A stretch of 64,000 nucleotides of DNA from Parabacteroides sp. PF5-6 (GCF_029504695.1 NZ_JAQFIN010000001.1:124001-188000); one strand, 5' to 3'; positions 1 through 8,607 are shown, counted from the first letter of the stretch. Notes: generated by a model from the letters alone, not told the origin. A program made the numbers and translations.

Positions 1-270
1 GATCTGTTGGCACACGAACTGCAAACCAACCGGACCTACCTCTCTGCTTATATCAACCAGACCAATCAGCAGAATTTCCGGCGATGGATCAGCGCTTTAC
101 GCATCGAAGAGAGCAAAGAGATCCTCTTGTCCCACCCCGAACTATCCATCGAAGAAGTAGGCAACCGCGTAGGCATCCCCGACCGCTCCAGCTACTACCG
201 CCAATTCCTCAACCTGACCGGCCTGTCGCCCACCGCCTTTCGTAAGGACGATAGGGCAAGGGGCGCATAA
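1..270 (+). CDS. AraC-type DNA-binding domain, C-terminal part (5' cut by window edge)
   Basis: The frame is open from base 1 and stops at 268-270, so only the last 89 residues of a longer protein are visible. They form the double helix-turn-helix of an AraC/XylS DNA-binding domain: an N-terminal helix pair with RTYLSAYIN, then the second HTH with SIEEVGNRVGIPDRSSYYRQF and a GLSPTAFR ending, which is the family signature. The upstream part is missing, so it could be a stand-alone regulator or the output domain of a hybrid two-component protein; the latter is common in Bacteroidales. The ORF has no start codon of its own that should be used. Confidence 0.85.
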   Translation, partial: DLLAHELQTNRTYLSAYINQTNQQNFRRWISALRIEESKEILLSHPELSIEEVGNRVGIPDRSSYYRQFLNLTGLSPTAFRKDDRARGA

Positions 271-327
271 GGGCAATCCGAATCCAAATGCGCAGGATTA
301 CTTTTTCTTTTTACCGGGACTATTTGC

Positions 328-369
328 TTGTTGATAACCGTCAACACATTTGTTGACAATTGTCAACAG
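328..369. repeat. Two-unit GTTGA...TCAAC dyad array, 22-bp pitch
   Basis: Two 20-bp dyads start at 328 (TTGTTGATAACCGTCAACAC) and 350 (TTGTTGACAATTGTCAACAG), exactly 22 bp apart. The same dyad occurs four times at 55420-55505, and the left flank (GACTATT just upstream of the first unit) is also shared, so the two loci are copies of one intergenic element rather than chance palindromes. Confidence 0.8.
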
Positions 370-657
370 ATACCTACTCTTTATAATAGATTGATTTACT
401 GCTTCTTGTATTCCTCTAAAATCAAGGAAGAAAAACATCGCACTTTGGCGCACAAAACATTGCGCTTTAGTCTGCGTCATCTGCGTATTTTATTATTCAT
501 CAAGTAGGAACTTCTCCACAATATTTGCTTTACGCTTCGCTAAGCGACCTTCGGTTCGGGGTGATCCTGTTTTATTTGGAAGGGGAAAATGGGGAGGAGT
601 ATCGAGAGTAGCTCTTGAGGGGAGTGGCTCGATAAGCCTCGCTTAGGGAAGGAATGA

Positions 658-688
658 CAGAATTATGAAAAATAAAGTCAGAATTCTG
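658..688. repeat. CAGAATT(A/C)TG pair, 21-bp step
   Basis: CAGAATTATG at 658-667 is followed by the perfect palindrome CAGAATTCTG at 679-688, each followed by an A-rich run. This is a minimal member of the short-pitch dyad arrays found elsewhere in the window. Confidence 0.45.
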
Positions 689-743
689 AAAAAAGAGGAA
701 AGTCTCTCCTTATTGGTGTTGGATCGTAAATATTTTCGCCCGT

Positions 744-779
744 GTTGTAGAACGTAAGGTGAATTTTACGTTCTGCAAC
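744..779. repeat. 14-bp-stem inverted repeat
   Basis: GTTGTAGAACGTAA (744-757) pairs with TTACGTTCTGCAAC (766-779) with a single mismatch; the loop is 8 bases. It lies about 90 bp before the PI-PLC gene. It could be a protein-binding site or an RNA hairpin; there is no T-run to make it a classical terminator. Confidence 0.55.
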
Positions 780-866
780 GCGTCAGAAAGGCTTCTTCCG
801 TACTTTCGTTGACGAATTTATGCCGAATGGCGGATTTGAAAAACAATGATTATAAAATAATGACGT

Positions 867-1952
867 ATGAATGAACGGGAAAAAACAATTGCCGATGCGG
901 CGAAAAGAATAGAAGAGGAATTAAAGGCGAAAAAGGAGAACCTGAACCGCGCGATCGAAGAGAAATGGGATACCTATAAAGAAGATCGTAAGCGGGCGGA
1001 AAAAGCCATTGCGGCGATGAATAAGGATATCAAAGCCTTCAAGCAACGGTTTAGTTTGTCGAACTGGATGGAGTTTGTCGATGATGAGAAGTTCCTGAGT
1101 GAGATTAATCTGCCGGGAACGCATGATTCGGGTGCTTATTTCTCCGTGCCCCTGGCCGATAAACTGTGGAAAGACCAGGATCGGACGATCGCCGAGCAGT
1201 TGAAAGACGGTATCCGCTACCTGGATGTGCGTTGCACGGTGACCGACAACAGCCTGGATATCTACCACGGGGTGATCGATCAGATGCTTTCGTTTTTCAG
1301 TGTCTGTGCCGACTGTTATAACTTCCTGACGGCCAATCCGACGGAGACGATCCTGATGTCGATCAAAGACGAAAGCAATGATGCATTGGCCACGGTCTCG
1401 AAGGTGGTCAAGAATATCGCCAATACCCCGGCCGACTGGACGTTTATCGATGCTTTCCTGCGCGAGATCAGTGGCGGAGAGCCGATCTTCTGGTATACAC
1501 GCCCCGAAGTGCCTCGCTTGAAAGATGTGCGGGGAAAGATTGTGTTGGTGCGCAACTTCGAGATGACCGGCAAATATGCCAATCAGCCTTTAGGGCTTGA
1601 TTTCAGGCATCCGGATACCGGATTGCGTCCTTTTGTATTGAAAGACCAGGATCAGTACGAGAAGGTCAGCCTGGAGGAGAAGTGGGATTGTTTCTACCAG
1701 CTTTTGAAAGACGCGATGTATACCGGTTCCTTTGTGGGATCCGAACGCATCATCTGGCGCAACTACGCCAGCATGTACGACCTGTCGAAAGGCATCCTGC
1801 CCCAGCGCGCGGCGAATTATATGAATCCCCGGCTGAAGACGATCCTGAAAGCCGAGAAAGCCCCCCGGCGCTACGGCTGGATCCTGATGGACTTCTACGA
1901 TCCGGAGATCGCTTTGCTTCTGGCAAGGTCGAATATAAGGATCAATAATTAA
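867..1952 (+). CDS. PI-PLC X-domain protein
   Basis: This 361-residue protein has a charged, coiled-coil-like N-terminus (about residues 1-60) followed by a phosphatidylinositol-specific phospholipase C X domain. The two catalytic histidines of the bacterial family are visible: His86 in LPGTHDSGAY and His134 in DIYHG, 48 residues apart, close to the spacing in the Bacillus enzyme; RYLDVR precedes the second. The family cleaves the phosphodiester of phosphatidylinositol through a cyclic inositol phosphate. There is no signal peptide, which is unusual for a bacterial PI-PLC, most of which are secreted. It heads a co-directional trio with two unrecognised genes (2028 and 3434). The substrate is not established; a lipid-like or other inositol phosphodiester is possible. 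Confidence 0.85.
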   Translation: MNEREKTIADAAKRIEEELKAKKENLNRAIEEKWDTYKEDRKRAEKAIAAMNKDIKAFKQRFSLSNWMEFVDDEKFLSEINLPGTHDSGAYFSVPLADKLWKDQDRTIAEQLKDGIRYLDVRCTVTDNSLDIYHGVIDQMLSFFSVCADCYNFLTANPTETILMSIKDESNDALATVSKVVKNIANTPADWTFIDAFLREISGGEPIFWYTRPEVPRLKDVRGKIVLVRNFEMTGKYANQPLGLDFRHPDTGLRPFVLKDQDQYEKVSLEEKWDCFYQLLKDAMYTGSFVGSERIIWRNYASMYDLSKGILPQRAANYMNPRLKTILKAEKAPRRYGWILMDFYDPEIALLLARSNIRINN

Positions 1953-2027
1953 TAATTAACAATTAATATCAGGCGGATCCGAAAAGCCTTAACAGAGTAG
2001 GGGATAACTAACTAAAAAGAAACGAAT

Positions 2028-3368
2028 ATGGCTAATGTAAACGACCACGCGACGACGGCACTCTTTACGTGCCTGGAGGAATTAATCTCTTTGAGACAAG
2101 ATTCAGATGATACTTATTTTCACTGGATGGCAGCTGGCGCTGTTTACCGGAAAGAGAATCTGGCGTATCTGCAAGTGCACCTGGCTGAACTACAGGCGTG
2201 GAGAAAATTAAAAAGCGGCAGCATGGGCAAGCATGAGGCGTTTGTCGATGCTGACAATTTCATTCGCACGATTAATGGATTGCCCGGAAATAGTTCCAAA
2301 TTGCTTTGGGATATTTATAAAGTAGTATTGGATAAAGCGACCTTCCCAAACCAGCGCAAGATCACAGCCGAGGAAGAAGAAACGCTGAAGAAGTTACATG
2401 CGGAGTTAGCGGTGTTGCAACCCCTCAGTGATGACTATAGTCTTGTGTATGATACGGTTTATGGGGATTATAATGAACTACGAATGAAGGCTATGTACGA
2501 TGAGGAGTTTGCTCTTAAATTTGCACTTAACGGGAGTATCTACAAGAAAAAAGTGGATCAGGCGATGCAAAACTGGATTACGCTCGGACACAAAGGCACA
2601 GTTGAACGATATCAAAACGATATACAGAATATCAACCGGGAAACTTCGGAAAACTGGATTAACACATTGAAAAAGCGCTTGCAAGAAAATGTGCTTGATG
2701 ATACAAGCGAAAGTGCCTCATACTATTCTACCCTGGGCATCAAAGATATATTTGATGAGACCTTGAATTGGACGGAGTTTACGATTGACTCCACTACCAT
2801 AGAAAATATAGACACTCAGTCCAAACACCGCTTTACGCAAAATACGGAATCAACCTCCGGCATGTGGTTCTGGAAAAGCCGTTCGACTCAATCGTCTCAC
2901 GGAACAAGTGCCAAATCGGAAGAAACGGAAAAGCTGGCGGTATCAAAGATCTCTTTCAAACTCTTACAGGTGCCTATCCATCGCCCCTGGTTTGATGCGA
3001 CAATCATTGAATGTGGCGCCTGGAAATGGAACAACCCGGATATGGATCCGTTATCCACCGGTGGCGACAACCCGACGGGAGATATGGTGGCCTACCCAAC
3101 GACGGCGATCTTTGTGAAAGACCTGTCTGTGGAGGTCGATAACCTCTCGCTCCTGGATTCGGTAAGCGATTCGGCCCGAACCACGCAGTACAATACCGTG
3201 GGTCCGTTCCGTCTGTTCCGCAAAAGAGAAAATTCCTCCCGTACGGACGCAACGGAGTCGCACGAAGAAGTATCGGAAATGGAAGATAAAAAAGGAAAAA
3301 TGAATAATCCCGATGTGCAACTCATCGGTTTCCGTTGTCATCAACTGGAGAGAACCCCCTCTATATAA
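2028..3368 (+). CDS. Unrecognised protein, companion of the PI-PLC gene
   Basis: I do not recognise this 446-residue protein. It has no signal peptide or membrane segment. The first 240 residues look helical and charged. A middle Ser/Thr-rich stretch follows (about 265-300, with SKHRFTQNTEST and WFWKSRSTQSS). The C-terminal part looks beta-rich: KISFKLLQVPIHRPWFD, AYPTTAIFVKDLSVEV and VQLIGFRCHQL. It starts 75 bp after the PI-PLC stop codon and is followed by a hairpin at 3389-3412. The shared direction and spacing suggest it is made with the PI-PLC protein. The HRPWFD and AYPTT-FVKD stretches would be good search seeds. Confidence 0.7.
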   Translation: MANVNDHATTALFTCLEELISLRQDSDDTYFHWMAAGAVYRKENLAYLQVHLAELQAWRKLKSGSMGKHEAFVDADNFIRTINGLPGNSSKLLWDIYKVVLDKATFPNQRKITAEEEETLKKLHAELAVLQPLSDDYSLVYDTVYGDYNELRMKAMYDEEFALKFALNGSIYKKKVDQAMQNWITLGHKGTVERYQNDIQNINRETSENWINTLKKRLQENVLDDTSESASYYSTLGIKDIFDETLNWTEFTIDSTTIENIDTQSKHRFTQNTESTSGMWFWKSRSTQSSHGTSAKSEETEKLAVSKISFKLLQVPIHRPWFDATIIECGAWKWNNPDMDPLSTGGDNPTGDMVAYPTTAIFVKDLSVEVDNLSLLDSVSDSARTTQYNTVGPFRLFRKRENSSRTDATESHEEVSEMEDKKGKMNNPDVQLIGFRCHQLERTPSI

Positions 3369-3388
3369 TTATATGCAATTAACTGAAG

Positions 3389-3420
3389 TGCCCGGACAAT
3401 ACGGTCCGGGCATTATTTTA
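3389..3420 (+). terminator. Hairpin plus T-rich tail after the 2028-3368 gene
   Basis: A 9-bp perfect stem (TGCCCGGAC at 3389-3397 with GTCCGGGCA at 3404-3412) with a 6-base loop is followed by TTATTTTA. This is the form of a Rho-independent terminator. It lies just before the next gene at 3434, so it may separate that gene or act as an attenuator. Confidence 0.7.
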
Positions 3421-3433
3421 TCTGAAAAAAACG

Positions 3434-4342
3434 ATGGAAAAGAAAGAAACAAATACAGGGAAGATTATTGGCCGGATCGGTTTGGCGTTGGTGGTTGTCT
3501 GCGTACTGACGTGTACGGTGATGTACCTGGTGAACAGCTATTCGTACACCCGCAAGACCTTGACGCGCTTGATCACCGAACAGCTCTATTACGACCAGGC
3601 TTTATTGCCCGGCAAAGCGGAAGAGTATGATATCCTTTACGATCATCTGTTTCGCTTGACGAAAGTGCCGCCCTACAACGAGAAGATGAGTACGCACGAC
3701 CAGTTCCTCATTGTGCGACAGGCCGAACCCTGGGAGTTGAACCGCTTGAAATCATTCGCCTCCGCCTCTTTGAGCGATATGGCGGCGTTGGGGGATATGT
3801 GTGAGTTCTCGAAGTACTTCAATACGGTGTTCCTTTGCAATACAAACCCGCAGAAGATGGGCATCACCACCTTGGAGGAATTGGTGGTGCTCGACGATTA
3901 TACCCAGTTGACCTACGCCGTGACGGGCGAGACCTTCTTGCCGGCACGGCCCCTGCCGATCGATACGGCGAAGATGTGGAAGCAGATCAATTACAAGAAC
4001 TATACAAACCTGCAGATACTCTCCGAAGGCAAGCAGGTGGCGAATATCCAGTTTCCTAAGGATAGTCTGTCCGCCCAGGTTGCTACGTTTGATATTCTCC
4101 GGCCGTCGATCGACTTCAAAAAGGTCAAACCCCGGCTGCGAAAAGACCGGTACGCCATTGCGACCCAATGTATCCTGATCAAGGATGTGGCGATGTCGAT
4201 CCATTCCTCCGAGCCGCAGATCCGCTACGGCGACGACGGCAACTATACGATCTCCAGTCCGGTGATTATGGAGCCCGTTTATAATCAAGGCGTCACCTAT
4301 GTGGCCTATGTCTGTACCCTTTTCTACGACGGGCGGCAGTAA
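3434..4342 (+). CDS. Unrecognised single-pass membrane protein
   Basis: This is a 302-residue protein with one N-terminal membrane segment (about residues 12-34, IIGRIGLALVVVCVLTCTV) and a soluble remainder, presumably periplasmic. No known domain is recognised. Its C-terminal stretch (CILIKDVAMSI followed later by VTYVAYVCTLF) faintly resembles the end of the upstream protein (AIFVKDLSVEV and VQLIGFRCHQL); this is only an eye-level match. It follows the PI-PLC and 2028-3368 genes in the same direction, with a terminator-like hairpin between. A membrane-anchored partner of the upstream pair is a reasonable guess but unproven. Confidence 0.65.
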   Translation: MEKKETNTGKIIGRIGLALVVVCVLTCTVMYLVNSYSYTRKTLTRLITEQLYYDQALLPGKAEEYDILYDHLFRLTKVPPYNEKMSTHDQFLIVRQAEPWELNRLKSFASASLSDMAALGDMCEFSKYFNTVFLCNTNPQKMGITTLEELVVLDDYTQLTYAVTGETFLPARPLPIDTAKMWKQINYKNYTNLQILSEGKQVANIQFPKDSLSAQVATFDILRPSIDFKKVKPRLRKDRYAIATQCILIKDVAMSIHSSEPQIRYGDDGNYTISSPVIMEPVYNQGVTYVAYVCTLFYDGRQ

Positions 4343-4395
4343 AGCGGGGCCTGTAACTTTCGGCAGCGAAATAAGCGGATATGATTTAAAACGAC

Positions 4396-4403
4396 TATCT
4401 TTG
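4396..4403 (+). promoter_or_regulatory. -7 box (TATCTTTG) of the pullulanase gene
   Basis: TATCTTTG matches the Bacteroidetes -7 consensus TAnnTTTG, 23 bp before the ATG at 4427. No clear -33 TTTG is seen at the expected distance. Confidence 0.55.
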
Positions 4404-4426
4404 AGTCCAGTTTAACGCATATTCCT

Positions 4427-6430
4427 ATGAAAAGTAAAAGTGCTATTTTTGTTCTCTTATCTCTTGTCTGTCTCAGCGGTTGTTGGCAATCCGGATACCA
4501 GTCCTATGACGATTACCCGCTGTATGAAGGAACCGATCTGGAATTGACCTATACCCCGCAACAAGCTGATTTCACCCTCTGGTCGCCTGCCGCGCGCAAG
4601 GTGAGGCTCAACCTGTATACCGCCGCCACCGGCGGAGAGCCTGCCGAGGTGATCGCGATGCGCCGGGCCGAAAAGGGCACCTGGCGGACCTCCGTGGCAC
4701 GCGATCTGGTGGGCTGGTATTATACCTTCCAGGTCTGCGATGCCGAAGGGCAATGGCTGGCGGAAACGCCCGGGATCTGGGCCAAAGCCGTAGGAGTGAA
4801 TGGCGACCGTGCCGCAATTATCCACTGGCAAGAGACCGATCCCGAAGGGTGGGACGAAGATCAATCACCGGAACTGAAGAACTTTACCGATATCGTTCTC
4901 TACGAGATGCACCACCGGGACTTCTCCGTCTCGCCGACCTCGGGTATGCAACACAAAGGCAAGTTCCTGGCATTGGCCGAGACGGGCACGAAGACGCCCG
5001 AAGGCCTCTCCTCCGGTATCGATCACCTCAAAGAACTGGGTGTCACCCATGTGCATATCCTGCCGTCGTACGATTATGCGTCGGTGGATGAGACCCGCCT
5101 GGAAGACAATACCTACAACTGGGGATACGATCCGAAGAACTACAACGTGCCCGAAGGCAGCTACGCCACCGATCCGTATGATCCGGCGGTCCGCATCCGC
5201 GAGTTCAAAGCGATGGTCAAGAGCCTGCACGCCAACGGCCTGCGGGTGGTTCTCGATGTGGTCTACAACCATACCTATTCCTCCGACCATTCGAACTTCA
5301 ATCTGACGGCTCCGGGTTATTTCTATCGCCACAATGCCGATGGAACCTATGCCAATGCTTCGGCCTGCGGCAATGAGACGGCGTCGGAGCGGGCGATGAT
5401 GCGGCGGTATATCGTCGAGTCGGTCAAGTACTGGGTGAACGAATACCATATCGATGGGTTCCGGTTCGATCTGATGGGCATTCACGACCTGGAAACGATG
5501 AACCGGGTCCGCTCGGAACTCTCTGCGATCGATCCGACTATCTTTATCTATGGCGAAGGCTGGACGGCGGGTGATTCACCGCTGCCGGTCGAGAAGCGCG
5601 CGATCAAGGTGAATGCCCCGGGCCTGAACCAGGTGGCGGTGTTCAGCGATGACCTGCGCGATGCGTTGAAAGGCAGTGTCTTCGAAGAGAAACAAGCCGG
5701 CTTTGCCTCCGGAAGGGTGGAGGGTAATGCTGAGTCGGTGAAGTTCGGGATCGTGGGAGCTACGCAACATCCGCAGGTCAACTACCATAAAGTCCTTTAC
5801 TCTGACGCTCCCTATGCCAATAACCCCACACAGGTGATCAATTACGTCTCCTGCCATGATGACCTCTGCCTGGTGGACAAGCTACAACTCTCCGCGCCGG
5901 AAGACGCTACGCCGGCCGAACGCATCAAGTTCAACAAACTGGCGCAGACCATTGTCTTCACCTCCCAGGGCGTACCTTTTATGCGTGCCGGCGAGGAATT
6001 GCACCATACGAAGCAAGGCGTACACAATAGCTATAAATCCCCCGATGCCATCAATCAGATCGATTGGAGCGACAAAACGAAATACGCCGAATTGTACACC
6101 TACTACCAAAACCTGATCGCCCTGCGGCGAGACCATCCGGCCTTCCGGATCCCAACGACCAAAGGGGTGATGGAACACCTGCGTTTCATCGAGACCTACG
6201 ACCCCGGCGTAGTCGCCTACACCCTGGGTGAATACGCCAATGGCGATGCCTGGCGGGAGATCCTGGTGGTCTTCAACGGCAACCGTCATGCCGTCAACTT
6301 CCCCGTGCCCGACGGCGAATGGACCGTCGTCTGTCGCAACGGCCGGATCGACCCGAACGGCCTGGGCCAGCTCCGCGGCGGACGTACCCGCATCAATGCC
6401 TCCTCGGCGTTGATTGTCTATAGGGAGTAG
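4427..6430 (+). CDS. pulA: Type I pullulanase-like GH13 lipoprotein
   Basis: The 667-residue protein starts with a lipoprotein signal peptide (LSGC, lipidated Cys19), so it is probably anchored in an outer membrane leaflet or facing the periplasm. Residues about 35-125 form a CBM48-like beta-sandwich (TLWSPAARKVRL). The rest is a GH13 barrel of the pullulanase subfamily: YNWGYDP at 230-236, DVVYNH at 277-282, GFRFD with nucleophile Asp348, YGEGW with acid/base Glu377, and SCHDD with the third Asp at 478. Type I pullulanases cut alpha-1,6 branches in pullulan, glycogen or amylopectin. No SusC/SusD pair is adjacent. It is convergent with the Rpn-family gene. Cytoplasmic glycogen debranching is unlikely given the lipobox. 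Confidence 0.92.
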   Translation: MKSKSAIFVLLSLVCLSGCWQSGYQSYDDYPLYEGTDLELTYTPQQADFTLWSPAARKVRLNLYTAATGGEPAEVIAMRRAEKGTWRTSVARDLVGWYYTFQVCDAEGQWLAETPGIWAKAVGVNGDRAAIIHWQETDPEGWDEDQSPELKNFTDIVLYEMHHRDFSVSPTSGMQHKGKFLALAETGTKTPEGLSSGIDHLKELGVTHVHILPSYDYASVDETRLEDNTYNWGYDPKNYNVPEGSYATDPYDPAVRIREFKAMVKSLHANGLRVVLDVVYNHTYSSDHSNFNLTAPGYFYRHNADGTYANASACGNETASERAMMRRYIVESVKYWVNEYHIDGFRFDLMGIHDLETMNRVRSELSAIDPTIFIYGEGWTAGDSPLPVEKRAIKVNAPGLNQVAVFSDDLRDALKGSVFEEKQAGFASGRVEGNAESVKFGIVGATQHPQVNYHKVLYSDAPYANNPTQVINYVSCHDDLCLVDKLQLSAPEDATPAERIKFNKLAQTIVFTSQGVPFMRAGEELHHTKQGVHNSYKSPDAINQIDWSDKTKYAELYTYYQNLIALRRDHPAFRIPTTKGVMEHLRFIETYDPGVVAYTLGEYANGDAWREILVVFNGNRHAVNFPVPDGEWTVVCRNGRIDPNGLGQLRGGRTRINASSALIVYRE

Positions 6431-6545
6431 AAGCGCTGCGCTACCTTGGGTCGGGGGCACACACGCAAGCATACAAACAACGGAGCGCTGAAAGCGCGAA
6501 AGCCAATCCAGGGTTGAGGTTCGGATAAAAAGAATACGCAGTGAG

Positions 6546-7649
6546 CTATCTTGATGGGGACTGGAGCCTCTCGATCTCTTCGATACTCAGACCGGTCAGC
6601 CGGCTGATAAAGTCGTAGGAGAAGCCTTCTGTTTTGAGTTTGATGCCAAACTGTCGTCTTTCTTCTTCACGACCCTCTGCCAAACCAACCTCTCGACCTT
6701 TATGCATGCCCTCCTTGATGCCAACCTCACGACCTTTGTGCATACCCTCCTTGATGCCAACCTCCCGACCCTTGTGCATACCCTCCTTGATGCCAACCTC
6801 CCGACCTTTGGTCATGCCCTCCTTGATGCCAACCTCCCGACCCTTGTGCATGCCCTCCTTGATGCCGACCTCACGCCCTTTGGTCATGCCCTCCTTGATG
6901 CCCTCCTTGATGCCTTTGCGTAGGCCTTTTTCGCGGCTGACTTTTATGGCGTAGTCCATGGTGCTGTTGTAATCGCGGAAGGCTTTGAGGTTGGCTTCAT
7001 ACTGCAGACGTTCCTTGCGGCTCAATTTATCGATGTCCGCTACGTCCAGCAGTTTCTTGAATATCTTGCGCTGCTGGGTGTCGTAAGGAGTTATTCCGGT
7101 TGTGTCCATGTTTTTAAGTATATATATCCATCGTTCCAAATCTGTCTTACATTCTTCCGCTCGGAGGTTGAAATACGGCAGCGACAGATAGATCTGCCGT
7201 AGTTTCCCATTGACTTGCTCACCGGTGTCCCGATCGGCCAGGATAATGTCCGTTCGCAGCTTAGTCAGCTCGGGGATCTTGAAGTTCAAGAAGTAAATCC
7301 CGTACACCGGGCAGATCTCGTACTTCCATTTCCCTCCTCGCCGGCCTTGTTCGCTGATCATCCGGCAGAGGTAATACAGTCCCCGGTCGAAGAAATACTC
7401 TTGTCGTTGGTTCTGCATCTCGACGATAAACTGTGTGCCGTCGCTTTCGCGGCACAGGATGTCAAAAATCACCACTCTTCCGCCCTGCGACTCGGGTATG
7501 ATCTCTTTATCCATAAAGGTGAGATCTTCAATCTGGCGTTCGCCGGTAAACAGGCCGTTGAGAAATCCAATCAACAGGTCCTTGTTCGCTTCCTGTCCGA
7601 AGAGCCGCTTAAAGCCCATATCGGTAAACGGGTTCAAATACTTTTCCAT
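6546..7649 (-). CDS. Rpn-family PD-(D/E)XK nuclease / transposase-like protein
   Basis: I chose the ATG at 7649 (MEKYLNPFTDMGFKRLFG), since the conserved domain begins there; the frame stays open to 7751. The N-terminal 250 residues match the Rpn (YhgA-like, TIGR01784) family. The nuclease core reads VIFDILCRESDGTQFIVEMQ, with the D...E-x-Q pattern of PD-(D/E)XK enzymes. Family members are DNA endonucleases linked to RecA-independent recombination and, more recently, to phage defence. The C-terminal third is a low-complexity helix with six tandem copies of a 12-residue GIKEGM(T/H)KGREV unit, then a short GLSIEEIERLQ tail common in the family. It is convergent with the pullulanase gene. Confidence 0.88.
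   Translation of the reverse strand: MEKYLNPFTDMGFKRLFGQEANKDLLIGFLNGLFTGERQIEDLTFMDKEIIPESQGGRVVIFDILCRESDGTQFIVEMQNQRQEYFFDRGLYYLCRMISEQGRRGGKWKYEICPVYGIYFLNFKIPELTKLRTDIILADRDTGEQVNGKLRQIYLSLPYFNLRAEECKTDLERWIYILKNMDTTGITPYDTQQRKIFKKLLDVADIDKLSRKERLQYEANLKAFRDYNSTMDYAIKVSREKGLRKGIKEGIKEGMTKGREVGIKEGMHKGREVGIKEGMTKGREVGIKEGMHKGREVGIKEGMHKGREVGIKEGMHKGREVGLAEGREEERRQFGIKLKTEGFSYDFISRLTGLSIEEIERLQSPSR
6687..6902 (-). repeat. Six tandem 36-bp repeats inside the Rpn-family gene
   Basis: Six 36-bp units encode GIKEGM(T/H)KGREV in frame. Units alternate T or H at one position and are otherwise nearly identical. Because 36 is a multiple of three, gain or loss of units by slippage keeps the frame, so the length of this helical linker is likely to vary between strains. 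Confidence 0.9.
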
Positions 7650-7854
7650 AGTCATGCGTTTGATTAAAAGAACGTTCCGACGTCCGGGTTTCAGGGTAAA
7701 GATAGTGAATAAGTTCTTAAACACCAAGGGAATTGAGGGTTTTCTTGGCAAGAAAATACGCAGGGGTTGAAGGTCAAGGGCTCTCCGCCATTGCGGGTAA
7801 GGTGATTGTGGGCAGGGCTGTCAGGGTGAACAATAGGATCAGGGTCGGGTGTTC

Positions 7855-7880
7855 TGCCAACCTTGCCAACCTTGCCAACC
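7855..7880. repeat. Three copies of a 9-bp tandem repeat (TGCCAACCT)
   Basis: TGCCAACCT is repeated at 7855, 7864 and 7873 (the last copy is imperfect), followed by an A-run. No function is visible. Confidence 0.7.
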
Positions 7881-8045
7881 AAAAAACAAACTTTCTATGG
7901 TATTAGGGGGGAAGGGGGAAGATGCTATATATTTTTCCTCTTTCCTCCCTTTTCTTTAAAGAAGTAAGGAAAGTAGGTGGCAGATTGGCGGACTGGCAGT
8001 GTCGGAAAGTGGGTGGTTAGGTTGGTATCGGAGGGGAAGAGGGAT

Positions 8046-8092
8046 AAGGGGTTTAAGGGGTTTAAAGGGTTTAAGGGGCTAAAGGGGCTTAG
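8046..8092. repeat. AAGGGG(TTT/CTA) short tandem repeats
   Basis: Imperfect units of about 9-10 bp built on AAGGGGTTT run through this stretch and degrade toward GGGGCTTAGG. It is low-complexity intergenic DNA. Confidence 0.6.
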
Positions 8093-8175
8093 GAGCGAAA
8101 GGGGAATACGGCTGGATTCCGGCTGGGGCGCGTTATAGGGCTTTCGATCACCTGGTGGCAATCTGCTTGTGGATC

Positions 8176-8342
8176 TTCCCCTACCGGGTAGGGGAACTTT
8201 TTCTCTATCGCCCCGGGGAATTTTCCCCCGAATCTTCCTCGAGGGGAGGAAGATCTTCCTCACTTTGAGATTCAAATCCACTGTGTTTTCCGGGGGAAAT
8301 CTTCCTCCAGATGTAGGAAGATCTTCCTCTATCTGAGGAAGA
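8176..8342. repeat. TCTTCCTC/GAGGAAGA dyad array, pitch about 22 bp
   Basis: TCTTCCTC occurs at 8233, 8254, 8300 and 8322, with a degenerate unit between, each pairing with a nearby GAGGAAGA. The series begins with a perfect 21-base dyad, TTCCCCTACC/GGTAGGGGAA (8176-8196). Junctions between units form GAAGATCTTC. The step is 21-22 bp for neighbouring clear units. Confidence 0.75.
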
Positions 8343-8386
8343 TTTTTGCCGTCTGCATTCGTTGGCATTCGTTATTTGACTATAAA

Positions 8387-8530
8387 GCTGCCGGCCTTTC
8401 CAAAAAGGCTGCCGGAGTTTTCCAAAAGGCTGCCGGCCTTTCCAAAAAGGCTGCCGGAGTTTTCCAAAAGGCTGCCGGCCTTTTCCAAAAGGCCGGCGGC
8501 CTTTTTCGAAAAGCTGCCGGCCTTTTTCAT
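8387..8530. repeat. Seven-unit GCTGCCGG array, exact 21-bp pitch
   Basis: Units begin at 8387, 8408, 8429, 8450, 8471, 8492 and 8513. Each has a GC-rich head (GCTGCCGG; GCCGGCGG in unit 6) and a tail alternating CCTTTCCAAAAAG and AGTTTTCCAAAAG. The tail itself is a weak CTTTT/AAAAG dyad. A related three-unit array with closing inverted repeat lies at 22984-23081. Confidence 0.9.
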
Positions 8531-8536
8531 GCACCG

Positions 8537-8607
8537 GGTGGATGAACTTTTCATCCACCTGGTGTAGGTGTTTTTTCATCCACCAGTTCATCCACCCGGT
8601 GGATGAA
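8537..8607. repeat. GGTGGATGAA/TTCATCCACC hairpins
   Basis: Two strong dyads (8537-8559 with a 3-base centre; 8587-8607 with a 1-base centre) flank a weaker one around 8572, giving a step of about 24 bp. It directly follows the GCTGCCGG array. Confidence 0.8.

Larger units (their letters stand above)
271..866. other. Gene-free stretch with short dyad repeats
   Basis: No credible gene is visible in these 596 bases. They hold a two-unit GTTGA/TCAAC palindrome array (328-369), a two-unit CAGAATTCTG-type pair at 658 and 679 (21-bp step), and a strong inverted repeat at 744-779 with a 14-bp stem (GTTGTAGAACGTAA against TTACGTTCTGCAAC, one mismatch) and an 8-base loop. A small reading frame on the minus strand at 298-480 is created by the palindromes and is not treated as a gene. 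Confidence 0.6.

Noticed and set aside
298-480. A 60-codon minus-strand frame
   Set aside because: Its repeated peptide comes from the GTTGA/TCAAC palindromes; a similar frame appears at the related array near 55420, so it is a by-product of the repeat.
8387-8530. CRISPR array
   Set aside because: Units of 21 bp lack distinct spacers, and no cas genes are near; the same holds for the other arrays.
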